Of a stretch of DNA of 64,000 bases, positions 48,381 to 61,800 are shown piece after piece. Source of the stretch: Hydractinia symbiolongicarpus (taxonomy: Eukaryota; Cnidaria; Hydrozoa; Anthoathecata; Hydractiniidae). Under the pieces are notes generated by a model, which saw only the letters and a program-made list of their open reading frames with translations, was not told where the DNA came from and did no database searches. The stretch spans positions 23,315,001-23,379,000 of the forward strand of contig NC_079882.1 in assembly GCF_029227915.1 (NCBI RefSeq). The letters run 5' to 3'. The stretch's first letter is position 1. Each line of letters opens with the position of its first letter. The position numbers were made by a program, and so were the translations under genes.

Positions 48381-50678
48381 ATGGCTCAGGCAATTCGAGA
48401 TCTTCTCAGTAGATTTGCAAAGGGTCCTCCTGCTGGGTCATCTGCAGGAATATCACTACTTGTTGGTGCAGGTTTGGCTGCTTATGGATTAAAAGAATCA
48501 GTATATACAGTGGATGGTGGTCACAGGGCTATTATTTTCAGTAGAATTGGTGGGATACAGCCTGAGGTATATTCTGAAGGTTTACACTTTAGGTAAGTCA
48601 TATAAAACTTATGATTATGATTTGTTCTGTTTACTCTTTTTTATTGTAGCTGTTTATTGCTTTCTTCTGTGTTCTGTGATAATCATGGTTCATGAAACCT
48701 GCAAGAATACATGGCAAATATTGAATAGTGGTTGTTTTTCAAAGAAATCTCTTGCTACAGGCCATGAAAGGCATGCGATTGCGCACGCACACACTTACAC
48801 ATGCTCAAAAAATCTAAGGTCATTGAGCACCTGTTCAAAATCTTAATATAGCATAATTTACTTATTTATCTCGCATTTATTATTTTTTTAATAGTTTTAG
48901 GCTACAAAATATTATTTACTTACTTTTGTACAACAAATTTCGACCCTTTGATCAACTTTATAGGGCTTAAAATCGGACTTCAGGCAACTTGTGTCAATTA
49001 CGTTATGCATAAAAATAAGTCTAAATTCATTTAGTTATTTTTGTACTATGCTTAAACAAATGACATGAATAACAAGTATTTAAAATGATACAACCTTGAC
49101 AAAATTTAGTGAAAAAACAATATAGTCAGGCCTCTCAATTAAGAAAATAGTACCCAGGAAATTGGACGCACACATTAACACAACTGCATCAAAATAATGT
49201 ACATGCTTAGCCTTACTTCACTTGATTCGGTTTAATTTTTTCCACTCTATAACATAATCCTGGAGCATACTATTTTAATCTATTTTCAGTTGCATTAGGG
49301 ACATTATATTGATTTGCTTTGGTAATAAAGTAGTATGACAGGTATTATTTCTAGGTATTATTGAGATGTATTCAAAAAGAAATTTTGTTGATATTCTTTC
49401 TTGGCCATTCAAAATATGGAGAAGAAAATACAATTAACAAGGCACATGCAGCTATATCCTTCACATTACTGCCACTCATTTATTATACACACTGTGATTG
49501 CGAAGATAAATATGGAGAATGAAATTATAAAAACATGAGAAAACAATCTATACTTGTGATAAATATACTTGTACTATTTGTGATAAATATTATTTTTGTC
49601 TAATTTTATGCCAAGAAAACTTACATAAACATATTAAAAACAGAGATTACTTTAGGTTTATCACTATATAGTAACCCCATTTAAAAGATCTAAAATATAT
49701 CAAATTAATATTAGAGGCATGTCTTGCTTACTTCCTAATTATTCATTTATATTTATATTTTTCTGATATAAAGTTAATATGCATTTTAATAATAAGTAAC
49801 ATGTTTTGAAAAAGGAAAAAAATATGTTCAGAGGCTTTAAAACACTAAAAAAAAAGTGCACTATTGCAAGCAGATGGCCTTCCACGCTTGCGATTTGTCA
49901 CGCTCACAACAAAAACTCATGGCAAGGCTTTTTGTTTGAGGATTTTACTTTAAAAGCTTGTGTGACCACAATATATTTAAACGTTACCCTACATAAATTT
50001 AGATTACCTTGGTTTCAATACCCTATCATTTATGATATTCGTGCTCGACCTCGTCGTATCATGTCTCCTACTGGTAGCAAAGATTTACAAATGGTAAACA
50101 TTGGTCTTAGAGTTTTGGCCCGACCAGTTTCTAGTACCTTACCTCAGATGTACCAAAGATTAGGTTTGGATTTTGATGAGCGTGTGTTACCATCCATTTG
50201 CAATGAGGTTTTAAAAAGTGTGGTGGCACAGTTCAATGCTTCACAACTTATCACAATGCGTCAAGAAGTTAGTTTGATGATTCGTAGAGATTTAGTTGAC
50301 AGAGCAAAGGATTTTGATATCATTCTTGATGATGTGTCCATCACAGATCTTAGTTTCAGCAGTCAGTACACTGCTGCTGTAGAATCTAAGCAAGTTGCTC
50401 AGCAGGAAGCCCAAAGAGCTGCATTTTTAGTTGAAAGAGCAATCCAAGAACGACAACAAAAGATTGTTGCTGCTGAAGGGGAAGCACAAGCAGCTCTTTT
50501 GCTTGGAGAAGCCATTAATGAAAATCCAGGCTATCTGAAACTGAGAAGAATTCGGGCTGCTCAGAAAATTGCAAGAGTCATTTCACAGTCTCAAAACAAG
50601 GTGTATTTGAATGCAAACAACCTCCTCTTGAACATTAAGGACACTGATGAAATAGATAAAGCATTGTCTAAAAAATAA
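48381..50678 (+). CDS. PHB2: Prohibitin-2
   Basis: Subunit of the ring-shaped prohibitin complex of the inner mitochondrial membrane, with roles in protein stability, cristae and mitophagy. Exons 48381-48592 (donor AG/GTAAGT) and 50003-50678 (acceptor AAATTTAG) give 295 residues, close to the usual 299. An N-terminal hydrophobic anchor lies at about residues 22-40 ([16 protein letters not shown]). The SPFH/band-7 domain runs to about residue 200 ([27 protein letters not shown]). A coiled coil follows ([20 protein letters not shown]). The YQRL motif at residues 121-124 matches the LC3-interacting motif known for PHB2. A single 1.4-kb intron with no recognisable features separates the exons. 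The start is the first [23 protein letters not shown] lies divergently upstream across the transposon. Confidence 0.96.
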
Positions 50679-51797
50679 TAAAAAAAAACTTATCCTTTTT
50701 ATGTTGATGCTACTTTCTAACGAATACAAACAATTTTGTGTTCTTATCTCACATGACCATGTTGTAATGTATTTTTATAATTTTCATAGAAAGATCATGG
50801 ATGTTACATACAAAATATTCCTTTTTTACATCAGACAGTTTCCTTGAGATCAGTACTTGCTCTTAAGTGGGGTTTGCGTCACAGTTGTTTCATTCATGTG
50901 TAAATTTGTAAAAAAATGTAGAAAGTAAAGTCTTACAAAAGTTTCAAACAAATTTTTGCACATACTGCAAAGACAGTGATGTAAACTCCAATCTTTCAGA
51001 GCGAGTTCAGTTCCAATAGAATGTTATCAGCTTTTGTTTTTGTTTTTACTTTTACCGGAAAATATTGAGTGAACATCAAATTACAAGAATCAGCTACTTT
51101 TACTGTATGAATTATTTGAAAGATAAATTTTACATGTTTTTTTAAGCATACCCTGGCTCAGATTTACTAAAAAATAAACCTATGCTAAGCAATTGGTCAA
51201 ACACACTACATCAAAAAAATTCTAAATCCATATAAAATTTTCTTCCCCAGAAAAGAAATGTGAAAATAAATGGTTTTTGAGAAATTTTTTCGATTTTGTC
51301 ATTGTTGTTTTTGTTGTTGTTGGAAGAGCATTATTTTCTAAATAAGATTAAGCTTACCATAAGCAAATAAAAGTTTGCTAAGCATAGGTGTGCTTTTTTT
51401 CAAATTTTCATATGCTAATAAACACGTGGCTACTATTGTAAACCCTCCTCAATTCTGCTCAAGTCTCCTTAAAAATAAAATTGGAGATTTTTGTTCATTT
51501 TGCTTTAAAAAATGTATAAAATAGAGGTGTGTAAAAAATTAATTCCTTGTAATAAGTTACTTCCTCAGCATCTATAAAATATGAATGAAAATTCTCTCAT
51601 TGCTCCTCGATTTTTGACAAAAATTCCTACAAAACTATGTTTTGTAAACACTGGTAAATTTTTACAAGTAGTTAAAAAAAGTATTATTATGTAGATAAAT
51701 GAAACAAAATTTGCAATGTAAGCTTGTTGATATCTGCAGGCAAAACACAATATTTCTTATACTAATTAATGTGGGAATAAATCCATGAAAATAAAAG
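50679..51797. other. Spacer between PHB2 and ATRAID-like gene
   Basis: AATAAA overlaps the end of the PHB2 stop region near 50677. A pair of inverted 15-mers with one mismatch, ACCTATGCTAAGCAA at 51178-51192 and TTGCTAAGCATAGGT at 51375-51389, bracket about 212 bp and may mark a small MITE. No other feature was seen; the minus-strand open frame at 51565-51750 has no support. Confidence 0.5.
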
Positions 51798-54700
51798 ATG
51801 TTAAAGGTGATTATTCTTGCATTGGTGACTGTACTCACTGGTCAAATTGGATCAAATCTTTTACCAGACTGCAAATTATGTGGATCTTACTTGGCAACAA
51901 ATAGAAGCAAAGAATTATTGTACTCATTTTGCCATGGTGGGAATGTTACTGGTGACAGATGTTGCTTTATTAACAATCGTCTTTTGGGGTATGTTGTTAT
52001 TTTTGATAAACAAATGGATATATATTTCTATGTCAAACCTCAATTGCAGATTATTCAGTCAATTCAATTTACTGGTGTCTGACTTTTTTTAAAAAAAAAA
52101 AATAAGCAATCCTCTTTTAATACCTGTCCTGGCATCATATTTCTTATAAACAAAATACAAATATTTCGAAATAAAGCAAAACAATAATATTCTTTAGATG
52201 TCTTACAATTTAACATGTAAACTAAAGATGAACGAAGCTGAACATTATAACTTGCTTATAAATTTACTATGCCAACACTAGTTGTTTATTGGTTGTCATA
52301 GCTTTAGTTTTGTAAAATTAGATTTTTTTAAGAAAAAAATACTGTCAGTTTTTTATAGTTAAGAAAGTACAACCCTAAGCACTAAAATTGCTTAAAATTT
52401 TACCATACCAGGACTAGTTGCTTATTAGTTGAATACTTATTAAAAAAAGTGTATGATCAGTAGGTTTTTCTAAAGCTCTATCATCCATATGTTAAGCAAC
52501 TATCACAAAGTGAAACTAAGAAAAAGAAAAAGTACGCAATGAAGTTGTACCATTGTATACCACATCAAAGATGTATAATTCTTAAAGTTTTCTCTCCTAC
52601 ACGAGATGGCAGGCAAAATGTAAGACCCACTCTTGGTTTTGCCATAAGAGGTTCTATAGTTTCTATAATTTAGCCTCCTGTACAGTTTTGCCCTGTGGAA
52701 CTGTGTTTCTAATGTGCATTTTTAAGCTTGTCTCCATCGACCCCTGCAATATATACAACTCCACTAAACATCATAACTTCACAAAAAGATTAATAGTGAG
52801 GAAATGGCTTCAATTTTTTTGCTGTTGTAAATATTGTAATACCTTTGCAAATCAAGTGTTAGGCAATTTCTAAAAAGCATAGTGTCATTACCTAATAAAT
52901 TAAAAAATTTAGAAAAAATTTCAATTAGGAAATGACTGTTTAATGGCTACTAGGATTACACACAAATATCAATCTACTGACCACGAACCTATGTAATACA
53001 AACAAACATTTATTATAAATAAATATAAAATTATTAATTATTTTTAGAATTGATTTGAGCAATTGTCATCTTGATTCCTTATCTGTCCTATCAAATGACG
53101 AAAAGTTGGGTATTGAGTGGCTGTAAGTATTATTAATTTAATATGAAACCTTTTGAAAATTTTAGGTGTAATGAATTTGCATACTAAGGTCTAATTAAAA
53201 TCTTACAAGCATGGTTTCTTTTATTTACTTTGCAATTAAAGCTCTTTTGATTCTCAATGTATTCACATTTTAAGAAAGAGCTTTTAAAAAAATTTTAATT
53301 AAGCTCTATAATAAAAGTCCAACATCATTTTATACCTTGGGTTCCCTTAAAGGCAAAAATGAAAAAAACTGGGCAAAAATTCATCGGACAGTCCCCCTTT
53401 TGTACAAACAGCTGCATTATCACTCGGTTTTTATGTTTACATGTTTTCTTTACTATTTCTTAAAAATATGAAATTTTAGATGTATAAACATGGTTTCGAC
53501 TTCTTGTTCTTATTGTTGTTTGGACAAATGTAAAAAATAAGAAAGAACCCTGACTTGACATGCGAGAACTTTTTGCAAAGTTAAGATTGTTCATCAGCTT
53601 CTGTTTGTGTATGGGATTTGGTTGTTGGGCAGAAAGTTTATTTCATGTTTTTGGGTTTTCTGAAATGGGTAGCATCCTTGTTGCTGCATTGACTACTGTC
53701 GAAAGAAAAGTATTCTACATCAAAACATTTATATAGCTAAATGTCTGAACATTTAAAAAAAACCTCAAAGTTTATAGGAAGTTGAAGTTAGTGCAGTGCA
53801 GTCCGAATATTTTTGTAATCGTAAAAATAAAAAGTACTGTAAATCTCCAAATAAACACCCCCCATCTTTTAAACGCCTCTCTCTAATAAACGGCCCCTTA
53901 AAATCCGAAATATTTTATAAACCCCCCTCTTTTAAACCCCCCCCCCTCTATTAAATGCCCCCCTCGAGAGGGGCGTTTAATAGATGCACTTTTAATAAAC
54001 CCCTTAATAAATCCCTACTGGCAAACGGGTCAACCCCTATTATGTAATAGCTTTAGATAATACAAGAGAAGAAAAAGAAACTAATTAATGATGAGATTTT
54101 TTTTTAAGACATTACAGGAAACTTCGGGTATAAAGACTTTTTTTGGTGAATAAGTTCCAAGGTTTTGTAAGTGTCCTTTCGTTGATGTAGCTGCTCGTCC
54201 AACACACATGAAATTCGTTTGGATTTGTTGAAACAATCAAATTTACCAGGAACGACCAAACCAAATTTGCGCTCACGTTTACTCATCACTGTCACATAAA
54301 GTTGTTTGGGTCAGCGTTCAAAAATGATGAAGGAGACTTGATAATTCTATTGGGGCATGCCCAACCAGTTTTGTTTCCCCATCCTTTTCTTTAAAAAATC
54401 CAATTGCAAACTTATCATTTTCCAATACTTACTGTCCGGTTTAGCAATCAGTTTTTCATTTAAATGGGAGCCCAGTTGGCTTTGTAAACATGATGCCCAC
54501 GTATTAAACTTCTGTATTTTACCCTGTGAAGAAGATGATATTTACCAAAAGACTCTACTCTAGCTGTGGTAAAACATTGAATCTAAAACATGTTCGAATG
54601 TTGTAAACATTAAGCCCGTTAAACATTTGAAACTTTCTTTCTCAAAGATGACTTAACAAGAAACATCCCACAAGGAACAGAAACGTAATACATATTCTAT

Positions 54701-57700
54701 GGAATTTAAAAAACAAGTTATAACGTTTGCAGAAATAAATTCAAACGGAAGTGCTGCATTGAAATTCAAGATTGAGGTAAAAAGAGTACGAGAATGGCGT
54801 CAAGGAAAAAATTGTAGTTATGAAAGACAAACGTCAGAGGCTTGAGGGTGGTGGTAGAAAGTTAACTGACCAACAACTGGAGGATGATATTCTAAAATGG
54901 ATACTAGAACGGCGTGGTAATATGCTTCGTGTTTCTCATAAACTCATTATGTGTAAAGCAAAGTCTATGTTTGACGAGACATGTGGAGAAGATAACAATT
55001 GAAAGATTCATTTATTGCAAGTCGTGGGTGGTTGCAGAAATGTATGAAATCATCTCTCGTTCAGGTGAGCTCTACTTTGAACCAAAACATTAATTTAGAA
55101 CGGGTCTGCTGCTCACTAATACCTTTGTACTCATGTAAAAATACAGTGTTTTTCACGTTATACTGTTTATATCAATTCCCTTACCCGAAAAATTTTAAGC
55201 TGGGTTTTTTTTGTATCAACTTTTACATACCTTCTTTTACAGATGGCAAAAAACAATGCCCAAAAAGACCCAGGGCAACTTATCAATAAGTTGGTAGCAT
55301 TCATCATCCATATCCGTCGATTGAATATGAAAGCTGAATTTAAACAACTGGTCATGAAAAGGTTCGCTTTACTGTCTAAATAGCTGCCAAAGCAGACGGT
55401 ATCAAATTGAAACCATATATCGTTTTTTCCGGAGCTAAACGAGAGTCTGCTGCATTAAATGAAGAGTTAAAAACAAAATGTATCATTGCATCATCAAGCA
55501 ATGGTTGGATGAACGAGGAACTTACGCTACAGTGGTGCAAACAAGTTGTTGGATCTTTCTCCTTCGGTAAAAGGCTTCTTGTGTGGGATACATTCGAAGC
55601 TCATATGACCGACGAGGTTAAAGTTTCTTTGAAAAAAATGAAAGTCGAAAGTGCTCTAATTCCAGGTGGGTGTACAAAGTGCATTCGGGCCCCAGATATG
55701 TACTGGAATAAACCGTTTAAAGGGTTTATTTCTGATATGTACGATGAATGGTTTGATAATGGTGTCCACCAATATACGGTAGGAGGAAACATGAAACAAA
55801 CCCCGACGCACAGTTGTAGAATGGATTTTACGTGCTTGGGAAATGATAAAAAAAGATCTCATTGATTCAAAGGTTGTGCCCTAAATCTAAAAAGCGACGG
55901 GAGTGAAGACAACAAGATTCATTGCTTCAAAAGTACCCAACCTTGTTTTGCCGGTGCATCAGTTTTTTAAGACCAAACTATAAGGTGGTAAATAATACCG
56001 ATGCTAATGAAATTAACCCATTCTAACTTACTGATTCTGACATTGGGGATGCAAATGATCCTGATAATCTTCTAGATGGAGATAAAGAAGAAGATGGTTT
56101 TTTAACTGTTGTATATAAATAAACGCCTCCCTCTAACAAACGCCCCCTCTAATAAACGCCCCCCTCAAAACTCGGAAAATTAAATAAACGCCCGGCCGTT
56201 TATTTGGAGATTTACGGTAATTAGTTTAATTTTATGATGTTTATGTTTAAAATGTTCAAGCAACCATTCCACATTTTGCACATTGGTTTATCATTAAAAA
56301 AAACAAGAAAGAATATGCTGCATTAGCCTTTCAGCTATATGCCTAAAGCATGTGTAGTAACAGTGAAACTAGTAAATTGTGCAGTCAAGCAGAAAAATTC
56401 CTGATGACTCCAAGGTCTCGAATAATTGCTAAAGTTATTTTATCTTTAGAGCTGTTAATAACAACACTAATCTTACCAATGAAGATATCTCTTTACGTTC
56501 CTTCCAAAATTTATCCACATTGTAAGTCAGCAAAGATTATGTTTTTGTTCAATACAAGCCTGCTTATTATTCTCTATATAGCTTCTAACAAATTGTTTGC
56601 TACCCCCTGTTTTACGAGAATAACACAATAGTTTATTTTAACAGTTATCAAATCAAGAGTGCTTTATTATAAAGTAGTTGCAATCTGCAGATGTAGGTTG
56701 ACGGGATCTGTAAAATCTACTTGACAATCATCATCAACTAAAACAATTAGTTGTTAGCAGTTATAACATAAATGATTCAATGAGCCCCTGGGAGATTACT
56801 AAACAAAATCTAAATTAGTGGTTTTGCAACTGTGACACCAATGAAAAAAATCACGAGGATAGCTTTTGCTATTATGAAAAGATTATGTGAATTGATAAGT
56901 CCAAAATAATATAAGGGGTTGTAACTTGCCAGATATAAGGTTGATTTCCAGCTTGTTTTTTATGTTATCCTTTTAGTTTTAAACCTACTTTTCTTAGTAT
57001 TATTTCATCAACAAGCTCCTGTGGTAAAGCATTTAATAAAAGTAAAGTTGATAAATATATCAAAATATGTCAGCAACCCTCTCACGAATGTCCAGGAGGT
57101 ATGATATTTTCTAATTAGCAGCACTTATTCCTTTCCGATAATTTATGCATATTGTTTTAACTTGTATTAACTAATAATGTGTTTTTAGATTATTGTCCTG
57201 AAAATTCATATTGCCTTCAAGATGGCCCAGGTATAATGTTACTTGAAGATTATAATGATTTGTCAGTTCACATTTTCCCATCATCTGTGCTAGGATCATT
57301 TCAAGGATTGGACATTTAGTATTAAATTTATTTGGTTCATTTTGTTCTTCAACTTTAAAGTCTCCTGCCTGTAACCTTTAGCCATATTTGACTTAGTTCC
57401 CTCTAATTCCACGTAGCTTAATTATTTTAAGGGTTTTTTCTTGATATTTTTTGTAGGTCTCTCGATGTGTTTATGCAATGAAGGATGGAACAGTTATAGA
57501 TGTTTGAAAAAAGTACGAATTCTCTCGTTATAAATGACATGACGTGTTATTTCCCTATTGTGCAATTACTATCTTCATCGTTAGTTAAAGAACAATCTGA
57601 TTACATGTTATTGTTTATTTACAGAGTGGTTTTCCTTTAAAGAACTGGCTAATAGGTTTTGCTGTCACAACAGTTGTTATATGTATGTCACTGCGACTAC

Positions 57701-58117
57701 TACAAAGAAAAGGGTAGGTACATACCACGCTAGACTAATCGTCACAACTAGTCATTAGCACGTGGAAAAATCCACGGGTTTGCTCGTCCTTTTTATACCG
57801 CATTGCGTGCGTCTCTCTACTTGCGCACCTAAGCTACCATTTTACGTGATGGACAGACGTATACGGGTATTTTATTATAGATAGTCTTTAGCCCTTGGAA
57901 AAATCCACAGGTTCGCCCGTCCTTTTATACCGCATCACGTGCGTCTCGCTACTTGCGCAGCTAAGCTACCATTTTGCGTGACAGACATATTTGACAGACA
58001 GACATATGTATGTACAATAAATAATGTCTTGTTTTATATAGGCGGAAAGCTGGTAAAGAGTATCTAAGCCAAGATGGTGCTGAACGACCTTTAAATAGTT
58101 CAACTGGCAGTGAATAA
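51798..58117 (+). CDS. ATRAID: ATRAID-like membrane protein (retinoic acid-induced differentiation factor family)
   Basis: Type I membrane glycoprotein; the mammalian protein is linked to osteoblast differentiation and lysosomal bisphosphonate handling. Exons 51798-51988, 53048-53122, 56450-56521, 56998-57098, 57189-57230, 57457-57512, 57625-57713, 58042-58117 give 233 residues (family about 230), all phases consistent. A signal peptide is followed by a cysteine-rich start (CKLCGSYL, FCHGGN, RCCFINNRLLG) and a leucine-rich-repeat-like part (IDLSNCHLDSL). Exon 3 supplies NNTNLTNEDISLRSFQNLST, then come an EGF-like part (CPENSYCLQDGPG, MCLCNEGWNSYRC), one transmembrane helix at about residues 187-204, and a short basic tail with GKEYLSQDGAERPLN. 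The pogo-like transposon sits in intron 2 and repeat A in intron 7; neither disturbs coding. Confidence 0.88.
53837..56217 (+). mobile_element. pogo/Tigger-like (Tc1/mariner superfamily) element, 2.38 kb, degenerate
   Basis: Inverted ends CTGTAAATCTCCAAATAAAC at left and, reverse-complemented, CCGTAAATCTCCAAATAAAC at right, flanked by TA (53835-53836, 56218-56219), the Tc1/mariner target duplication. Subterminal regions are packed with repeats of AATAAACGCCCCC type, and 53947-53984 is a 38-nt near-perfect palindrome. The interior encodes broken CENP-B-type and DDE_1 regions. It lies in ATRAID intron 2, same strand as the host gene. Confidence 0.88.
54690..55870 (+). pseudogene. pogo-type transposase remnant (CENPB-like DNA-binding plus DDE_1)
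   Basis: The 5' part reads like the helix-turn-helix/CENPB region (GGGRKLTDQQLEDDILKWIL, then RGWLQKCMK). The 3' part 55407-55865 has the DDE_1 catalytic context (IIASSSNGWMNEELTLQWCK, LLVWDTFEAHMTDEVK, ALIPGGCTKCI). In the latter a D in WDTFEAH fits the second catalytic acid. Stops and frameshifts near 55000, 55287 and 55381 separate the pieces. No intact transposase; the element is presumably immobile. Confidence 0.8.
57748..58012 (+). repeat. Dispersed hairpin repeat A, two tandem copies (ATRAID intron 7)
   Basis: Copy at 57748-57880 (ACTAGTCATTAGCACGTGGA, TCCACGGGTTTG, ACCGCATTGCGTGCGTCTC, GACAGACGTATACGGGTATT) and copy at 57884-58012 (AGTCTTTAGCCCTTGGA, TCCACAGGTTCGCCCGTCC, ACCGCATCACGTGCGTCTC, AGACAGACATATG). 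They abut through TATAGAT/AGTC. Same family as 3546-3676. Confidence 0.8.
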
Positions 58118-58817
58118 ATACCGTGAATAATATAAAATCAATTTTTTTCTTACTTAACTCTATCTAAAATGCTTGTTGTTTCTGTAATTTATTAATGTAT
58201 TTTTTGTATATAATTTTTACAAGATTTGGAAATACTGTGTGTATAAATTTTTTTGTTTTCATTAAGATGGGTTTCCACTCAAGAATAGAACAAATCTGAT
58301 TGAAAAATTGTGATCCTAGGATATCAGTAAAAACACCATACAACAAATTTCCAAAGTTTATATATTTTTCTTATATATATTTTTATTGTTATTGATTTAC
58401 GCGACAAAATTTATTTTGGTTTGATTACAAAAAAGCAGATAAAATATTCTCATAGTAAATAAATAATATAAAAAATATTTGTTTAATATTAATGCTGGAC
58501 CTATACAAAAAACAGTTCGTATCAATTTCTGATGATTTGTGGTTTAAGGTTTATTTTACAGGTCTATGGAGCCATACTTACTGGTTTAAAATGGTACTAT
58601 AAAAACAGATTATTATGGTCAACAGGAGATATAAGTGGCGTATTTACAACCGTATTTTTGTTTTAATTCACATTTTTGCAAAATAAAAGTTTAAAATCGA
58701 ACAGACTTGGTCTGTATTTTAAATTTTTGCAAAATCCAGTCAGTATCTGTTAACGATACTTTCTAAATTATTATTTTAGATATAAAAATTTAAAACCATG
58801 ATCTAACAATCTCCATT
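58118..58817. other. Spacer between ATRAID-like gene and MRPS35
   Basis: 700 bp, AT-rich. AATAAA overlaps the ATRAID stop region at 58114 and AAAATAAAAG lies near 58680. The minus-strand open frame at 58164-58346 resembles nothing. The MRPS35 promoter must lie here but no motif stands out. Confidence 0.55.
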
Positions 58818-61800
58818 ATGAGTTCAGGGTTTTCCCTGTCCATATTTAAACAGGCACCTTTAACAAGTTGGAGATGGAAGTCAAGTTCTTTTTGTGCTGT
58901 CAAATTATTGCAACAACATGAAGTAACAAGACAACACTCTTCTGGTCCAAAAGGAAGACATGCTGCTGTGCCATTGATGGGTTTAGGAAAAGGTTTGTGC
59001 TATATATTCTCATCTTGATTGACCCAAGGGAAAAATCAATTAAAAAAAGGTTTCATTTTTTAGCTGTTTCTCGTAAGCAGAATTACGCTGTTAAAAAACC
59101 AAGATCGAAAATCAAAGTATGTTGAATTTTCTTTTGTTTTGGCTGTTCTGATTGTGTTCTATTGTTGTTTTAATAACAATAGTGGTTCTTCTGTCTTGTA
59201 AGATGTCATCAGGCACAAATGCTCCTACTCAAAAATGTTGTCACTATAAATTCTTTAGAAGATCACAGACTGCCCTTTGTTAAGATATCCATTTGAAATA
59301 AAAAAAAATTTAAACAAAAGTTCAGTGCAAACATCTGAACTCTCAGTCAACATTACAAACAGTACATAGAAAAACGTAAAGTTTCAACGTTAGCTAATTT
59401 CCTAGCCTGATCATCAAAATAATATTTCCAGTCTATATTCGACGTTTGTTACTTTTACAATTTCCACCCGTAAGTATAAAGAAAGTGTGCGATTGAGATA
59501 CTTTTGTTGTGAGAACAGCAATGAAAATGGGTTTAAATTCATCCATTGTAATTCCAAGCTATAAGGGAAATAATGGTAACTTTATATTTTGAGTTTGTGT
59601 TTTTAAATTGTACAATGCCATATTTTTCCACACAATCATTCTGTTAAAGTTGGTTCCGATTTTTAAAAAAGAAGGTTAAATTATTGCTTTTATAGTCCCT
59701 GTCACGTGCTGACCTGATCGATCCTGACACAACGGATTGGACAAATGTGTATGATGCGGCAAGGTCTTATAACCCTTCTGTTATTCCGCTACCCATTAGG
59801 ATGGGCAGACCAAGAGCTAACAAGCTTGGTGACGTACCTCCCAATGATAGCGGCAACGTGGAATTGCTAAAAGTAAGTTAGTGTGGTTTGCTGTGCCAAC
59901 GTTTTATTGAAAATGAATAAGTTTTTGTAATAAACTTAGCCTAGATAAAAAAATTCATTTTGACCTTTATTTTGGAGAAAGCGAAAAACTTTAATCCAAT
60001 ACTAGGTCTAACCATTACTTACAAAACAACAGAATGTTTAACAAATTAACAAATTGTATAAAAGTTTATCACTATTATTGGTATTAAGCTATTGTTTTGT
60101 ATTTCAAGATTCCAAACTTCTTCCATCTCACTCCTCCTGCTATCAAAAAGCATTGCGAAGTCCTTAGAGGTATATTTATGTTACCTATTAAATTATGTTT
60201 TTTGTTTACATATCAAAAACTTAGGAATAGAACATAGTTCTGCATTTTGATTGGTTGTTTTGCTTATTGTTTCTTTCAGGGTGTCACTCGGTTAGTTAAA
60301 AGTCTAAATTGAGCTAAGTTCAGGTTTTGCTTGGCTTGGCTTTATTTGTATGCAGGTAGTGCCAAGTTATACCACACGTTCCGACCCTCATGGGAAATAT
60401 AGGTCAAATATATTTCTTGAGTCTAGAGCTCCGTCTGTCAAAGTTTAAAAAATTGGGGTAAAATGTTAAGAAAATTCAGGAATTTTGGATGTAGTAAAGA
60501 GTGGATACTCTGCGAGAAGCTGGTAAAAATGCTAACAATATTGTCAACATTTCTTTGGGGACGTGACAGAAAACGTATTAACCAATCAATGATAAAAAAC
60601 TGTTCTTTTCCGTTCTGGATACAAATCGATCGGATCTAAATGTAACTGTGATGAATGTAAGGTCCCTTTATAGAACTTTGTTGTTATTATTGTTTATATA
60701 TATATAAAAAAAATGATTTTATTTAATTGTAAACATAAAAAAAAAATTTAGTCGATTTAGATTAGTTTTCTTAATTACTTTTTTTTTGGAAACTATTGTA
60801 AATATGTGAATAATCGACTTTAAATAAATTGAAAAGAAAAAAAAAAAAGATCGACCTTAAGAGTTACTAGTATTTTTATATCGGTTTGTTTAGAGTATTG
60901 CACACCATGGCCAGACAACCTTCCTTCTCGACCAATACGTATTACTACCATAAACTATGTATACTCCGGGCCATCGATACGCCACCCGGAGTCAAGAAAA
61001 GTGAAATTGCAGGTACGAAACATAATTGTACATTGCAATTTTGTATAGTTTGTTTTTAACTTTTTTCTTTTTAAATATAGGTGTATCTCAAGGATCTTGA
61101 TCTTGATGCTCATGCTCGTCGAAAATTAATTTTGCTGGTTAATGATCGTTACAATAAACACAACGACGAACTTACCATCATAGCTGACAGGTGATATATA
61201 TATTTTATAGAGTATGTGTTGTTTGTTGCTGTTGTCAATTCAAAAATAACCTCTTGTTTATTTAGGTGCCCAACTAGGAAACAAAATAAAGATTATGCAT
61301 ATTATCTTCTTACCGCATTGTACCACGAGTCTTGGGTATGTTTTTTAGACTTTCTACTTCTAATTGGCCACGGCTTCTCAAGTCTCTACAAAACATTTTG
61401 TAACATGTGTCAATCTCAGAATGTCTCGCGGACTACGTGATAAACAGAATCTTATCATGTATTTCCATACGTCATGATATAATAAAGGTTGGTTTTCATT
61501 GGATAGCTTACCGGAAAAAAAAGAAGCTTAATACACCTTTCCCGAATTTATATTTTGTAAAATATTGCGTGCATGAAAACGAGGCAAATCTTGGTAAACA
61601 TTATTCGCGTTCATATAAACATGGAGGAAGACAATACTATGAGAGATATTTTGCTTAAAATAATTGAGGAAAATATCGATTTAGTCTTCGATGAAACTGA
61701 AGAAAAAGCGTGAGGGAAAACATGGAGGGAATGCCACCGTTCACGATAAAAGAAATTGAAATGCATCGACAAAATAGTGGTAAACAGCACGGTGTGGCAA

